From positions 15,315,001 to 15,379,000 of the forward strand of contig JAVTVX010000026.1 in NCBI GenBank assembly GCA_033439265.1: a stretch of 64,000 nucleotides of DNA. Direction: 5' to 3'. This document shows, in pieces, positions 12,956 to 25,570 of the stretch. Position numbers and translations under genes: made by a program. The notes under the pieces were generated by a model. The model ran no database searches and was not told the origin of the DNA. It saw nothing but the letters and a program-made list of their open reading frames with translations. The DNA is from Dillenia suffruticosa. Its lineage: Eukaryota > Streptophyta > Magnoliopsida > Dilleniales > Dilleniaceae. The stretch's first letter is position 1; every line of letters begins with the position of its first letter.

Positions 12956-13256
12956 CTATGATGCAGCAGTTGCAGCCGCCTCTGAAATGGAGACAAAAAA
13001 TTAATAGTTGTTGGCGTAAGTGGGATGGGTATTTTCGCCTCTTAATCAGGTCGGAAGTTTGACTTTTTCTGGATACGAAAAAAACAATGTTGGGTGATCC
13101 ATCCCCACAAGGTGGGCCTTATAGCGGTCGTCCAGATTAGTTGGGACGAAATTTCAAATATCGGGTGGTGATCAAGTTATGATAAAAAAACAAAAAAAAG
13201 AAATGGAGACAAAAAAGGAAAAAGAAAAACCCTAAAGTAAGTGCTAAGAGATCTGG

Positions 13257-13335
13257 CAATGAAACTTTAAAAATATATATATATGATATTCATCCATGCC
13301 AATGAAACTTTAAAAATATATATATATGATATTCA
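13257..13335. repeat. exact 36-base direct repeat, 43-base period
   Basis: The block caatgaaactttaaaaatat plus the following 16 bases occurs at 13257-13292 and again, identically, at 13300-13335, separated by seven bases. Identity suggests a recent local duplication, probably by replication slippage. It lies just 3' of the translocator pseudogene. Confidence 0.9.
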
Positions 13336-15260
13336 GAGGTTTGATCGGTGTTCTTACCCTTTTCTGCTCTTCCAGATTTGCTTTTATAAGCGGGTAGATG
13401 GCAACCGCAATTGCTATAACAGTACCAATCCCTGTCTGAGTGGAGATTTTGTTGCCTGCAAGAGCATTCCGGGCATGAGTATATCGTAGGCAAACAAATG
13501 ATGGAACTCTTAAGTAACTTTAGTTTTTCAGATCCTGAGAGTTTTTGAGTAACTACCAAACGCTACAATTGAAAATCCTATCACAAAGACTCGCTTCAGA
13601 ACATTTCCAACTGCATGTGTTGGGGGGCAACCCACTCCTAGGTGTTAGTAGCCACCTGTAATTGTAAAGTACTTGGTGAACAAGGAATTACAGAGACAGG
13701 AACCTTGTTTAACACTACGACAACTGATTGTCAAATGAGCAGTAATTGATACATATGCTAAACTAGAATATGTCTAAGATTTGATATTATCCATTGCCCT
13801 ATTCTGATAGGATTCACCCGGTACATAAAGTACTTCCCGGCTTAGTGCTCTATTATGTACGTTGCTCTATTTTGATAGGAAGCAATTATTAGATCTGTAG
13901 GATACCTGGTTGTAAAGATGAAAAAAAAAAAAAAACATCCAGATCCAGAACAGATAAGAACTTGGATAGTCCTACTTTAGCAATCGCGTCCTTAAACCCA
14001 TATGCCATCAACTGGGGCCCCTCAATCTGAAAGCATTCGCAGACTTATCAAATCTGTCTCCAAATGTCTATAAAAGGAGAAGGTTGAAAATTATTAAAAA
14101 GAAAAAAAAAATTAACACTCTTGAGATAAGCAGACTTACAAATAAAACAGGGGGATGCAGATCAATAAAGCAATTGTCGATATGTAAGCATACACATTTG
14201 TACTGTCCATTCCAGTCTGCCATAAAAGTAAAAAGAAACTCAATTTATTAATGTAAAAAGATGCCTAAAGAATCGGTTTTGCAGAAATTTCAAATAGCAT
14301 AGCTGGTCAATATAAATAGCACACAAGCGGTAATGACATATCAACATACTGAGGAACAAACCCTGAAGAACTAGGGTTTCAACGGCAAGTATTGTTCTCT
14401 GTTCCATGATCACATTGTAGCTAGATATATCAATGTCATCCTAGACATATCAATGTTATACCACTGAGGATAAGCTTTACCATTCCTTTCTGGTTTCAGA
14501 AATATTTGATTAGTTCGATTGGTACACAGACACCAAGTTCATGGCAGATAGTTGTTTATAATTCAAGAATAATTCAGAGCAACAAGCTCAGTGGATTTGC
14601 TAGAGGATATATGGATAGAGTGAAACTTGTTCTTCGCAGCCAGATCTCATTAAAGTAGAGCCAAGATTTTAGTCTAAGTGCATTTAACAATAGGCTTACC
14701 ATGGATTTCTGGGAGTAGATGCTTCTGTATGTAAATGCAATGTTTGAAATCATTGCATTGATGAAGCCAGTCCAATTGAAAGAAGGTTCAGTCAACGATG
14801 CCATGGAGACACTTATAATTGAGGCAAGGAGCATGTGCATTACAATTTAAATTCTAGAGGTATTATCCGGCATAACAGCTTTTGCAAACAACAGACATAT
14901 GATAGTGGCATTTTGATCTGATGCATTGAATGCGTATGATCCAGTACAGTCAGCAGAGTAAACAAGAAAGAAGATCAAAGTCAAAGAAGTACCAATAACA
15001 ACAGGAGCCAATGATAGTCAAAGTGACAAGGGAATCTGGTGGCCAAGCATGAACTGAGAAGCAGCAGCATTGAAGAATGGCTCAAGAGCTCCAGCACAAC
15101 ATCAAAAGAACAGTTTAATTTTCACAAGATTGACTTAAATCTAGAAGAGCAACAAACTTGATCCTTCTGCCCCTTTGTTTGGGATAGGATGCATGCTTTG
15201 GTATTTTTGTCTTTGGCTTTGCTTTCCTTTAGGCCTCTAAATCCTCCCTTAAATCAGCAA

Positions 15261-15380
<120 letters not shown>

Positions 15381-16478
15381 GAAAACAAACTTGATCTTTT
15401 CCCCAACCTTTAACAAGTCATCTATTGGCCTCTCGAAACGTACATTCGTGCATGTTTGTATATATATATAGTTGTACATCAAAATGTCAGCCCTGTCAAG
15501 AAGGCATCAGACTGCCGCTAATATTTTGGGGCATAGAAGCACATATTTCAAAGTTGACAGAACATATAACAAGTACATACAAGAGGTTGACAGATTGCTT
15601 AACCAGTACAGTGAAATAGTAATTTTCCTCTCGGTAATATGACCTGCTTCCAAGATTTTGCAATTAAACCACTATCTTCAACATTTTCGGGCTCATTTAC
15701 AAGAAAATCCAACAGAACACCAAGGTCTGGAAGCTCAAAAAAAATTATCACTACCACAGTTGCCATGAGACAACTGTACTACAGTGCCGGTGAGATTAAA
15801 CAAAGATCCAAGGTTTGGAAGCTTAATCTTCGTCATTACAGGAGACTCCAAAGTTCAGGACTCCCAAAGAGCCATTAACTATGCAGTGTAAACATGAGTG
15901 CAATTTTTAAACGAAGTTAATAGCACAGCACCCTTGACACTACTGGGAGTCCCGGTGGTTATCTATTTAGAAAACCAAGCAAGCTTAGCTTTCAGCAGAC
16001 TCTTACCTTTAATAGTATGTGTGAAGGATACCGCAACTGCTGCAAAAGATACATTAGACTGACATGTCCTAGTGCATGGCAGAAGGTAACTGGGGTGAGA
16101 AGTGCCAAAAGCTCCTTATTCATAGGCTGGCCATAGAAAAAAAAAAAACATCAAATTTAGCTCCGGATTAGAATTTGGAAACAGAAAAGAACATGGAAAA
16201 AAAAATAGATAAAAGAAAAGAATTTACTTGCACGTTTTGAATCTCTATGTAATAAAAAAAAAAAAAATTCTCTGATTGGTTTGGGATCGAGAAAGGATAA
16301 TAGTCCACTTCACAACTACAACTGCGGGCCGTCAAGCCCAACTGCAAACAACAAACGAAAATTTCCTTTTGGGTCATTTAGGATCAAACCCACAAACCCT
16401 AGGCAATCAAAAAGGAAAAACACATTTATGATTTTTCAAAATTTGAACAGCAATAAATAATTTAGAACACTTCTCAGA

Positions 16479-16553
16479 GAGAGACAGAGAGAGGGAGAGG
16501 GAGAGGGAGAGGGAGAGGGAGAGGGGGAGAGAGAGAGTGAGAGAGAGAGAGAG
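16479..16553. repeat. GA/GGGAGA-rich tract in a probable 5' leader
   Basis: Purine-rich repeats of GAGA and GGGAGA run up to the start codon of the EAF7-like gene at 16554. Long spurious frames on the minus strand come from this tract. It is probably transcribed as 5' UTR. Confidence 0.85.
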
Positions 16554-19500
16554 ATGGACGAAGTTAAGAAAGAAGAGGAACAAGACGGCGTTTCCGTACA
16601 TTCTACAAGCAAAGCTCCACCTTCTTCCGCTTCTTCTCTCCCCAAGGTCCCCCCTCTCTCTAGTTTTCCGAATAACAATTGATGTGCGTATCTGACAATC
16701 TCTTTTTATAGGAGCAATCACAAGTTGAGTTGGAGATCAAACTGTTAGAAGCTTTTGAAATCTATCCTCCTTTCCAGCTGAAAGGTAAATTTATCTTCTT
16801 ACATTCTCTCCTGTGGACTTGGTTAATATTACGGATTGATTTATATTGTGATGGAAAATTGGGTAATTGTGGATTAATTAGTGTTAGATTTGTTTCCATA
16901 CCCTATTGTTTATCTGTATTAGCTATAAAACCTAAACAAATAAAGTTTGTCACCTTTTTCTTTTAATTTTTTGGCTAAGTAAACAACATATTTTTATCAT
17001 TTGCCACCTTGGTCGATGTGGGGTTTTGGAGTGGGAATCTGTCCTTTTGTTTTCATTGAATGTACCCTTCCTGTCTTGATTTATAATTATCTTGTGATAA
17101 TAACATCATTTACTGATAAATATACACTAGTCATTGATTTCCACAACTAATAATCGATCTTCTTCATCTATCTCTTGAGTTTTGTGGCAAAACTCAAAAC
17201 TCATTTTTGTGTTACCCTCCTTGTGAATAGTTTGCTTTTGTCTTGGCAATCTATATCACCTCATAGCACAATTTTGCTTTAGATGCTTGAATCTACAGTC
17301 AAGGCGATTTAAAATTTTCAATATTGGGGCCAATATAATGAACAATTTGGTGGCCAAGAGTTTTGGCTCAGATTATCATTCAAATGACTCAAAAGTCCTT
17401 ACCAATGATGAAGTCAAGGGTTTGAATCCTGTGACTTGTCTCCAGTCTCCCTCCCTATTTCCAGGCAAAAAAATAGTGAACAATTTGGTATTATTTACAC
17501 AATCAGGTTTTAGATCTAGTTTACGTGATAACAAATTTTTGGCATTTGTTGTGTTGGTGATATGAACCATTGTATCATGCTTCAATTTTGGTAAGCATAA
17601 TTTCACTAGAGGAAAGTTGACCCTTTATTTCTGTTTAAATCTTGATGAAGCAACTGATCATACAGTTAAACTAAGTTTTGAGCGAGTGATTTTCATGTAT
17701 CAGAATGCTTTCAAGTTTCATTGAGATTATCGCAAAATCCAGGGTGCTTGTCTGGAAACAATTGCCTGCCATGCACATTTGGCTTAAAAATGGCTCTAGA
17801 TGGTAGACCTGAGGTCGAACTTGTAGTTTCTTACCCTAGGTTATTAGGGCTACTAATGCCTTTCTTTTTTCAAGTAGGATCATTGAGCACCAAGTTTAAG
17901 CAATTTTAGTTATTGGTGAAAATATTTCACGAGTTCCACCCCAACTTGCAAGATGTTAAATAGTTGGATTTCTCATGTTCATCCTTGTTTTGTTGGCAAC
18001 TTTATCATTTAATATTGGATTGATTCCTCCCGCTCTTGGTAATCTTCTAGAAAAGATCTTTATTTTTGCCCTTAGCAATTTTTACAGTAAAGTGTCTGGA
18101 TTGTGGAAACTTTTAGGATCATATGTTCACATGGTAATTAGAATCTTATAATTCACGATTCGAATCGCACAAGTCGATTTGATTCAGAGAAATAGATTCG
18201 ATTCCGGCAAATGAATATAAAATGTACAAGAATCTTAGGATTCATGATTCATATCATACATTTAGATTTGGTTTTATGATCTTATTTGCTTGTTGGATAT
18301 GGAATCGTGTGATAAGAGCATCACTGAATGTGAAGTGTTTTCTAATTGATAGCTCATGGATGTTGCCTTAACAATGATGAAGGAGCTCCTATCAAAAACG
18401 GAAAGAGAGATATACTTAAATAATTTAGTTTTATAATTATATAACTAAGGATAGAATATTGTTTTTATAAATTTCTCATTACTTTTTTGATAGGTCCAAA
18501 AAAAACTGGAATACCAATACCAAAGGAAAACAAAAGGCGACTAAAAATGAACATATAAAAGTAAATTGAAGATGGTGGTGGGGAAGAAGAAAAAGAAGAA
18601 TATAATTGAGGATATAAATTATAAAATGAGATTGTTTTGTTAGAAGATGATGATCGAAGTGGTGATAGCCGTATTGATCTTTGGAAGGATAAATGATTTT
18701 AATAGAGTTTAATCAATAATTAGCTTTTGAGTGTATAATATGATTTTACTTTAATCTTTTAAAATTTCTAATTTTGGAATATTTTTGGATCTTACAATTT
18801 AGATATAGTAGTAGCCAATAGTTACTTATTTGAGCCCAAAATTTGAATCATAGTTGCCTAGGTCATTGCATATTATGGAATGCGATGCATATGGGTACAT
18901 GGTACACTAGTTTCAACGATATAGCGTAGGGGGTGGACTAGCTCGGATCGCTATTCCGGAAGGTGAATTGTAGTATGGATAGCTCACATACATGTAGCAT
19001 CACACACACATGCACACACGCATATATAATCACGAACATGATAAGAATTGTTTAATAGTAGGACTCCTAATTTTGTAGAGATTGTAGGAGATATTTATCT
19101 CTCTTAATAAATATAAAGTGACAGAGATTATGTAAAGGATCTGGAAGATAGTCTTTTTTAAACTCAAAAGAAAAAATCTTATTTCTTACTGCTAATTAAT
19201 ACGAGAAAATCTAGCTTTTAATGTTGTGTAATATTCTATAGCATGTGCTATAACTCGGAGTGATATATACTAATTAATGGAGTCAAACAATTGAAAATAG
19301 ACTCTTAATTTTCAGGACACTGTTGATAACATCTGGGTCAAGAACGCACTCTGAACTGGGTCATGCAACCATCCATGGGGGCAGCCACCCCAGACAACTG
19401 CGATTAAAATAACGTTATTTGATAATTTATGAATACCTTTTTTGGTAATGTTATGTATGCTTGTTTTAGAAAGTACATATATATAATACCATATCTAGCA

Positions 19501-20470
19501 ATTCATGATTCGATTCAATTCGATTCACAATTTAGAAATGAGTTTTCCAGTTCACGAGTCGAATCTCAATTTCTTTCTTCACTGCTTGAAGGGGCTAAAA
19601 TAAGTGAAGTTAGGGTTGCATGGAATTTAGATAATATAAAATAAGACTGTAATGTAGCAGTTCTTCCCAGACTCTACTTTATCACTTATTCATAACTTTG
19701 TGCTTTTCTGTAATTATCTTCCCTTTTTTGTGTTTTACAGGCATGCATCGCCACTTTGTCCTTTATGGTTTGATGGAATATCTGCGGAAAAGGTGTGTTT
19801 CACATTCTTTCCTCTGAATTACTACCTTTAGATGGATTTCATGTTTATATTCTAGTAGAGCACTTGCATCCCTCCCTTAATTATCCCAAGTTTAGGTATC
19901 TCCCTTTTTTTACAGCTTTGACCAGCACTTCTCTCCTGATGAGGTTCTTCAGCTGCTGGATCGCTTCTACAATTTGGAAATGCTGGTATTTTTTTTTTTT
20001 TTTGGGAATTAATCAAGTCATATGAGATACAGCTTTTCCCTTCTAGTTCAAGGAAAGAAGAAAGACCGCCCATAGTTGCATTTGTACCTTGTACTATCAT
20101 GGTCATTTTTTCATCCAGTGGAACACATTGCCAGTATAACATATTACTAGTAAAGGGAGAAATTAGAGAGAAAAATAATGGGATGCGTTTATTTTATGCT
20201 TGCATGGTCAATCATGATGTGTGTTTTTCCATTACTGAAGCAGACATTGAGGTTTCTGTTTTACCATATATCCGACTTCTATGAATGCTACTTGACAATT
20301 TTTCTTCCAAAATGATATGAGATTTAACATTGTCATCTTCCTTGAATTTATGATCCATTTTTCAGAAGCCCGATGACGAGGAGATAGAGATTCTGAATCA
20401 AGAGAAAGATTTTAGCTTGCCCCAAAGTATTTTTGAAAAAGATGAAGCAACTGATGATATAAGGTGCTGA
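16554..20470 (+). CDS. EAF7: EAF7/MRGBP-type subunit of the NuA4 histone acetyltransferase complex
   Basis: Five exons join to 130 residues: 16554-16646, 16712-16784, 19741-19792, 19916-19985 and 20366-20470. The N terminus is acidic and Ser-rich (MDEVKKEEEQ). The Eaf7 (CT20) domain follows from about residue 33: LEIKLLEAFEIYPPFQLKGMHRHF, then YGLMEYLRK, FSPDEVLQLLDRFYNLEML and a KPDDEEIEIL tail. Eaf7/MRGBP proteins bind the MRG chromodomain subunit and sit in the nuclear NuA4 acetyltransferase, which acetylates H4 and H2A. The short length is normal for plants. Intron 2 is about 3 kb and repeat-laden. The gene diverges from the broken translocator just upstream, and I recall an EAF7-like gene (At1g26470) between the Arabidopsis matches of its intact neighbours. 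Confidence 0.85.
17280..19640. other. repeat-like content of EAF7 intron 2
   Basis: This stretch of the long intron holds no exon I can support. Two patches rich in gattc/gaatc words (about 18130-18260 and 19495-19575) read like halves of an old repeat. A stretch near 18560-18690 (gaagatggtggtggggaaga and onwards) translates into Asp/Glu/Gly-rich fragments that might come from a decayed transposase. I could not assign a family. Confidence 0.3.
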
Positions 20471-23035
20471 TGGAAACTACATGCTTAAGGAGATTCGGAA
20501 GGTATTACAAGAGAATGGCAAATGATGACTCAAGATGCAATATTGTTATTTGCAAGATTCTAATTTAGAATTCGTCTAAGAAGAGAATTTCAGTTTTGGT
20601 TGTTTCTGTTTTCCTTTATTATTTGAGTTAACCTAGAGTTATTTGGGAGTTTCTAAATTTTGGTTTTAATAGCAGTTTCTATTTTCTTGAGATTCATTGT
20701 CAATTTAAGACTCACAACCTTATTTTGAGGGGAATAATAAGACATTTGAGTATTTTTTTGGCTAAATGGCGTTAAGTTCTCTCAAACGTAGGAGTGGTGC
20801 CTTCTTCTGATGAGTGATTCCTAGAAACTGTAAGTGTTATTGCTTGGGTTGTTCTACTATTCCATTTTGTTTTTTCATCATTCCAAACCATAAAATCCTG
20901 CATGAGGTGCATACGTGAATCCATAACTTTCAAAAGAGAACATTATGCTCACTGTCATGTTTGTTCTCCATAAGCTAATCGTTTGTTGGTTTAAAGGATT
21001 TGATCTTATATGTTTACCGATTCAGAAAGAGACAAATGATCTGATCCTGTACAGGCTTAGTTGTATATTCCCTGTCTATCTATTAACATAGTAAAACCTT
21101 TAATCCTCACCAATCCTCACCAATAACAAGTTCTAAATTATATCCTCTCTTTTGCTGCCGATTCATGTTAGTTATTCCTCTTCCAATTATATAAATCACT
21201 TTCTTGGCAATAAATCTAGAATGGTTCCTACCCTATGTTCCTGATTTTGGAGTTCTTGATACTAGTTTCTTCTGTTGGTCATTTTTGTTCTTGGTTTGTT
21301 GCAGACAGGTAGCTGTTGATTAGAGAACACCATACTCATCAACAAAGTTGCTGAGATGGATGGAGAGACACATACAAGACAGTGGGCCGTTGAGAGGTCC
21401 ATTTTTTTTTTAATAATCATCTAATGACAATGCTTTGAGTAATAAGGTTGGAAGAAAAAAGGTTGTTAAGCACTGTATTGAACTACATTGGATGTCATTG
21501 TTGGTATAGCTTATACCTAAGACCTTGCTGAATCAATGCAGTTTCCGACAGTTCTGGGAACCCTACTCTACTTTGAACGAAAATGTCGGGGGCTGGCCTT
21601 GTTAGAGAAAAATCTTTTACTCTGTGACCGGCACTATCCAATTTGGTTGGAAGGCTTTAGTATTATTTACACAGTTTAGTGACCGTTTGGTTAGGATATT
21701 GCCCTTGTGTTTGGGGGTTTAAGTAGGATAATGCCAGCAGTGCAACATGGTTCTTTACAGCGTGAGGAATGTAAGGCAGAGGTTTTGACTGAAACCTTAC
21801 CACACACGCCGGCCTGCACGCATGCAAGCGCGCGCGCGCACACACTATAGTTTTTGTTCTCATTTTTTTTAATTTTATTTTTGCAACTTCTTAAAATTAA
21901 ATTTAAACTCTTTTTTTTTTTTTTCTTACTATGTATACCTGCTCCTATTTAATCTGAAGATTTTATTTTAATATAAAATAAGGAATATGAAATTTTGTTT
22001 CATTTTTGTTTATTTCAAATAAAATTATACTATTCTTATGTTCTGTTCTCATTGTACATGACCTTGCCCCCAAAAAAAAAAAAAATTTAAAAGAACAAGA
22101 TAAAATTTGAGCTGAATTAGGATCAATTAGTTTTAGAATTGGAATCAGAACTTTTATAAAGCACGCTACACACTAGAGGGAAATAAATAAATAAATTCAA
22201 GGAATTACAGAGAATTTTTTTAGGAGATCAAAATTTTGACCCCCCCCCCAATGGAGACTAAACAGAAATTGTGACTAATTATCCAAATTTACTAATTCAA
22301 ATTTTATATAGAAGACGTATAATCCATTTCGTCACTTGTTAGAATTATGCTGAATACATGTAGCTTCTTACAATTTTGGAAACCCCACTCTAGTTAGCGA
22401 AAAGTCCTTAGGGCCAATATTGCTGGAGAAAACTAGCTTACCCTTTGACAGGCACCATCCCATCCGGTTGGACGATCTTTGATGGCTTTACTATGTACAC
22501 AGAAATTTATTCAAGCATGACAAATGCTTGATGGTTAAGAAGTTTTTATAGCTTATTCCTCATGATCCAACCAGAAGGATCGCTATCATGTCTCAGCCTC
22601 GAGGCCAAGTCTACATTTTGGCACATGCAGCAGGAGGCAAAGGATAAAAGATAAACAGTTCCAATATTGAAGGAAAAAGTGATACAAAAGTGCATAATTG
22701 TGGGGCAGAAGGAAAGAGAATCACCTGCCAATCCAATCCCTCTGCATGAAATTTGATTCATCTCTTAATGGATGGTTCTTATCCCTCAATCGCAGATACC
22801 AGAAACTAGGGAGAAGGGGAATAAATCATCATATTAAAAGAAAATTGGAATAAAAATAGGGCGGATCAAAAACAAGAACAATGTCATTGTCTAATGCCAG
22901 ATGCAACCATAAGGGTTACTGGAAAGTTCAAGCTTGACACCATTCGTCAATCTCCTATAGAGAAAATCATATTGAAGAGCCATGTCTGTAGATTAAAGCT
23001 GGATCTGCTCATTCAAGCCCTATCTTGACCTTGTC
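20471..23035. other. intergenic DNA with a diverged direct repeat
   Basis: No gene is recognised. Two segments of about 140 bases, 21541-21676 and 22365-22502, are diverged direct copies sharing landmarks such as gaaccctactcta / gaaaccccactcta, a GGCACTATCC-like block and ttacacag / gtacacag at the end. A stretch near 20770-20830 (gttctctcaaacgtaggagt) resembles the ends of some plant LTRs. The part from about 22540 to 23035 is probably 3' UTR and flank of the 14-3-3 gene. Confidence 0.45.
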
Positions 23036-25570
23036 TCAGTGCTGCAAAACCAAAATTTATTCAGATTATATTGAGGTCTTGGCTGGGGGGAGGGGGACAG
23101 GGAATTGAGTGGCATTGCTTACCTCTGGTTCTGCTGCTTTTGTTTCATCACCTTTGATGTTGTCATCACCTGCGTGTGAACAATTTTGTTGGTCATACTC
23201 ACGGTTGAATAACAAAATGGAAAAGGTAGAAAAGCAAATGAGAAACCACAAAGCATTTCTGACTCTGCGATTCTCATATCTAGCATAGACTTGATGAAAT
23301 TGCAGTCCTCCTTGCTGCAAAGGGATGGGAACTATGCACCCTTCCGGTACTTGTATCAACATAGACTATCCCACCTATTTCATCAATCATTTGGCTATTC
23401 ATGGTGAAAAAGTTCATATTGATGAAAAACAACTTGCATTCACACACTATTTCAAACTCATGCATTACTACCTCCGTCTTCAGGCAAGTCAGAGGTCCAA
23501 AGTGTGAGATTATCTCTCAAGAGCTGCATAATCAGGGTACTGTCCTTGTATGACTCTTCACTCAAGGTATCCAACTCAGCAATTGCCTCATCAAAAGCTT
23601 GTTTAGCCAAGTGGCAAGCCCTGCAAGTTCAATTTCCAAAAAATAGTATTATATGGTCTGCAAGCTCGAACGTCCTGAAGTAAACCACACAAAAGAAAAA
23701 CAGGATGTCCACATTTACCTTTCAGGGGAATTCATAATCTCATAGTAGAAGACAGAGAAGTTCAGGGCAAGGCCAAGACGAAGTGGGTGAGTTGAAGGGA
23801 GATCCGAGTTTGCAATGGCTGAAGCAGCCTAAAAAAAACACAGCAACAGGAGTTGGTCATTAGCAAAAAGGCTACACTAGTATGCAATGGGTGCCAAATG
23901 TCTCACACCTCATATCCCTTCAATGACTGCTCAGCTGCCTCTTTCCTTTCCTGATCAGTCTTGAACTCAGCAAGGTATCGGAAGTAATCACCCTTCCTGT
24001 TCAATACAAATCCAAGAAGGAACATGAGAATAGATATTCAAGTTTTTCGCAAGAAAAATGGGAAAGTTAGTGAATCCTGATTTCACAACACTCTCTGGAG
24101 GAAAAGAAAAATTATGAAGAAGAAACAGAAAATTAGACAAGAAGAAGAATATTCAAAATGACGATGTTAGCTCTGGTCCATCCATCACATGGAACAAATC
24201 AATTCATGCTTCACAGGGCCAACCTGTACAGCAGATAACAATGAGAGCTTCTGATAAACATATGGGGAATGATTTATTCCCCTGCATCAGATTATCTGCT
24301 TTGGGCCAATGTACCAAAGCCTTGTGGGAAAATGGCACTGGTTTCCAGCTATCTAAACTGCATAAATTCGACTCCCAGAGAAGTTGCCTCAATTAAACAG
24401 TTATAAAGAAAGATTGGAATATAGTCTTAGCAGGCACCAAGACTAACATCTTATAGTAGAAAACAGTGGCTTCATGCGACCCAGAAGAAGGGATAAGGTG
24501 CTTATCAATGATGTCCAAAATGTCACTACATATCTTGGAGAGCTCATCTTCCACCTTTTGGCGATAACCCTTGATCTGTTTAACATTGTTTTCATTTCCC
24601 TTAGATTCTTCCTTCTGCTCAATGGAAGACATGATACGCCAAGACGCTCTCCTAGCACCAATGACATTCTTGTATCCCACAGAGAGAAGGTTCCTCTCCT
24701 CGACCGTCAGCTCAAGATCAAGTTGTGCAACTTTCTTCATGTAATCAACCATCTCTGTGTCATCAATCAGAAAAAAATTTGAGAGCAACAAAAGGGCATC
24801 ATGTAAATATTATTTCACAATCACAACATACTTTGTAAATAGCACAATGGATAATCTTTCAGCATTCAACACTTAGCTAAATCCTTTTAAGACCCAAAGA
24901 AGGTCACTTCAGGTAAGATATATTTGAATGCTCCTGCGAGAATTCTAAATAAATTTGATTATTAATATAAAATGCTAATATTATATAAATAATTATCACG
25001 TATAACAAGTCAAATAAACATGAAGGCCACCCCAATGCGGTCATCACATATTAATAAAACTTTTTTCATTCACTAAAACATATTATGCAAAACCTGGTTC
25101 TAGAAAAAGACCAAGAAGTCATAAAGAAAAGTCATACCCTAAATTGCTCTCATTTTCCTCTAATGACGAGGGTAGACCAAACCATAGTTCTTTAATTTAT
25201 TTAATCAGCTCTGTGATCCCCACCCCATTCCTAGTTAATCCGAAAATTTCACTTCAGATTTCCAATTACACATTAATCCAATAAAATCAATGACATACTA
25301 TTGATTGAGGCCCTTCATCTACTAATCACATCGAAATCGGACGATTAATCGTAACTAGAGAATCGATTGCCAAATAAATTCTAAATCCACGAGTCGAAAT
25401 CATGCAGAACTGGATCTAAGTCAATATTAGGTTAAAAACAACGGCCAGATTTACAAGAAAAAAGGAAATGAGGAACGAAAGACAAAGAAAGACAAACCTT
25501 CGTAGCGTTCAGCTTGCTCGGCGAGCTTGGCCATGTAAACATGGGTTTCTCTGTCCTTCCCCGCCGACAT
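23036..25570 (-). CDS. GRF12: 14-3-3 protein, epsilon group (GRF12/iota-like)
   Basis: 14-3-3 proteins are dimeric adaptors that bind phosphoserine/phosphothreonine motifs on client enzymes and transcription factors. Seven exons on the minus strand join to 259 residues: 25570-25498, 24754-24448, 23996-23909, 23828-23719, 23620-23472, 23169-23123 and 23041-23036; the last carries one residue and the stop. Signature 1 ([11 protein letters not shown]) is at residues 45-55 and signature 2 ([20 protein letters not shown]) is intact. The groove-lining blocks GARRASWR and [14 protein letters not shown] are also intact. The tail after LPEDGG is short and acidic, as expected for the variable C terminus. 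The multi-exon structure and wording fit the epsilon group, closest in my memory to Arabidopsis GRF12 (At1g26480). The tiny last exon is the least certain part. Confidence 0.92.

Noticed and set aside
17340..17470. tRNA-like words (gggtttgaatcctgt) in EAF7 intron 2, possibly another SINE
   Set aside because: A B-box-like word alone. I could not find a matching A box, body or target-site duplications.
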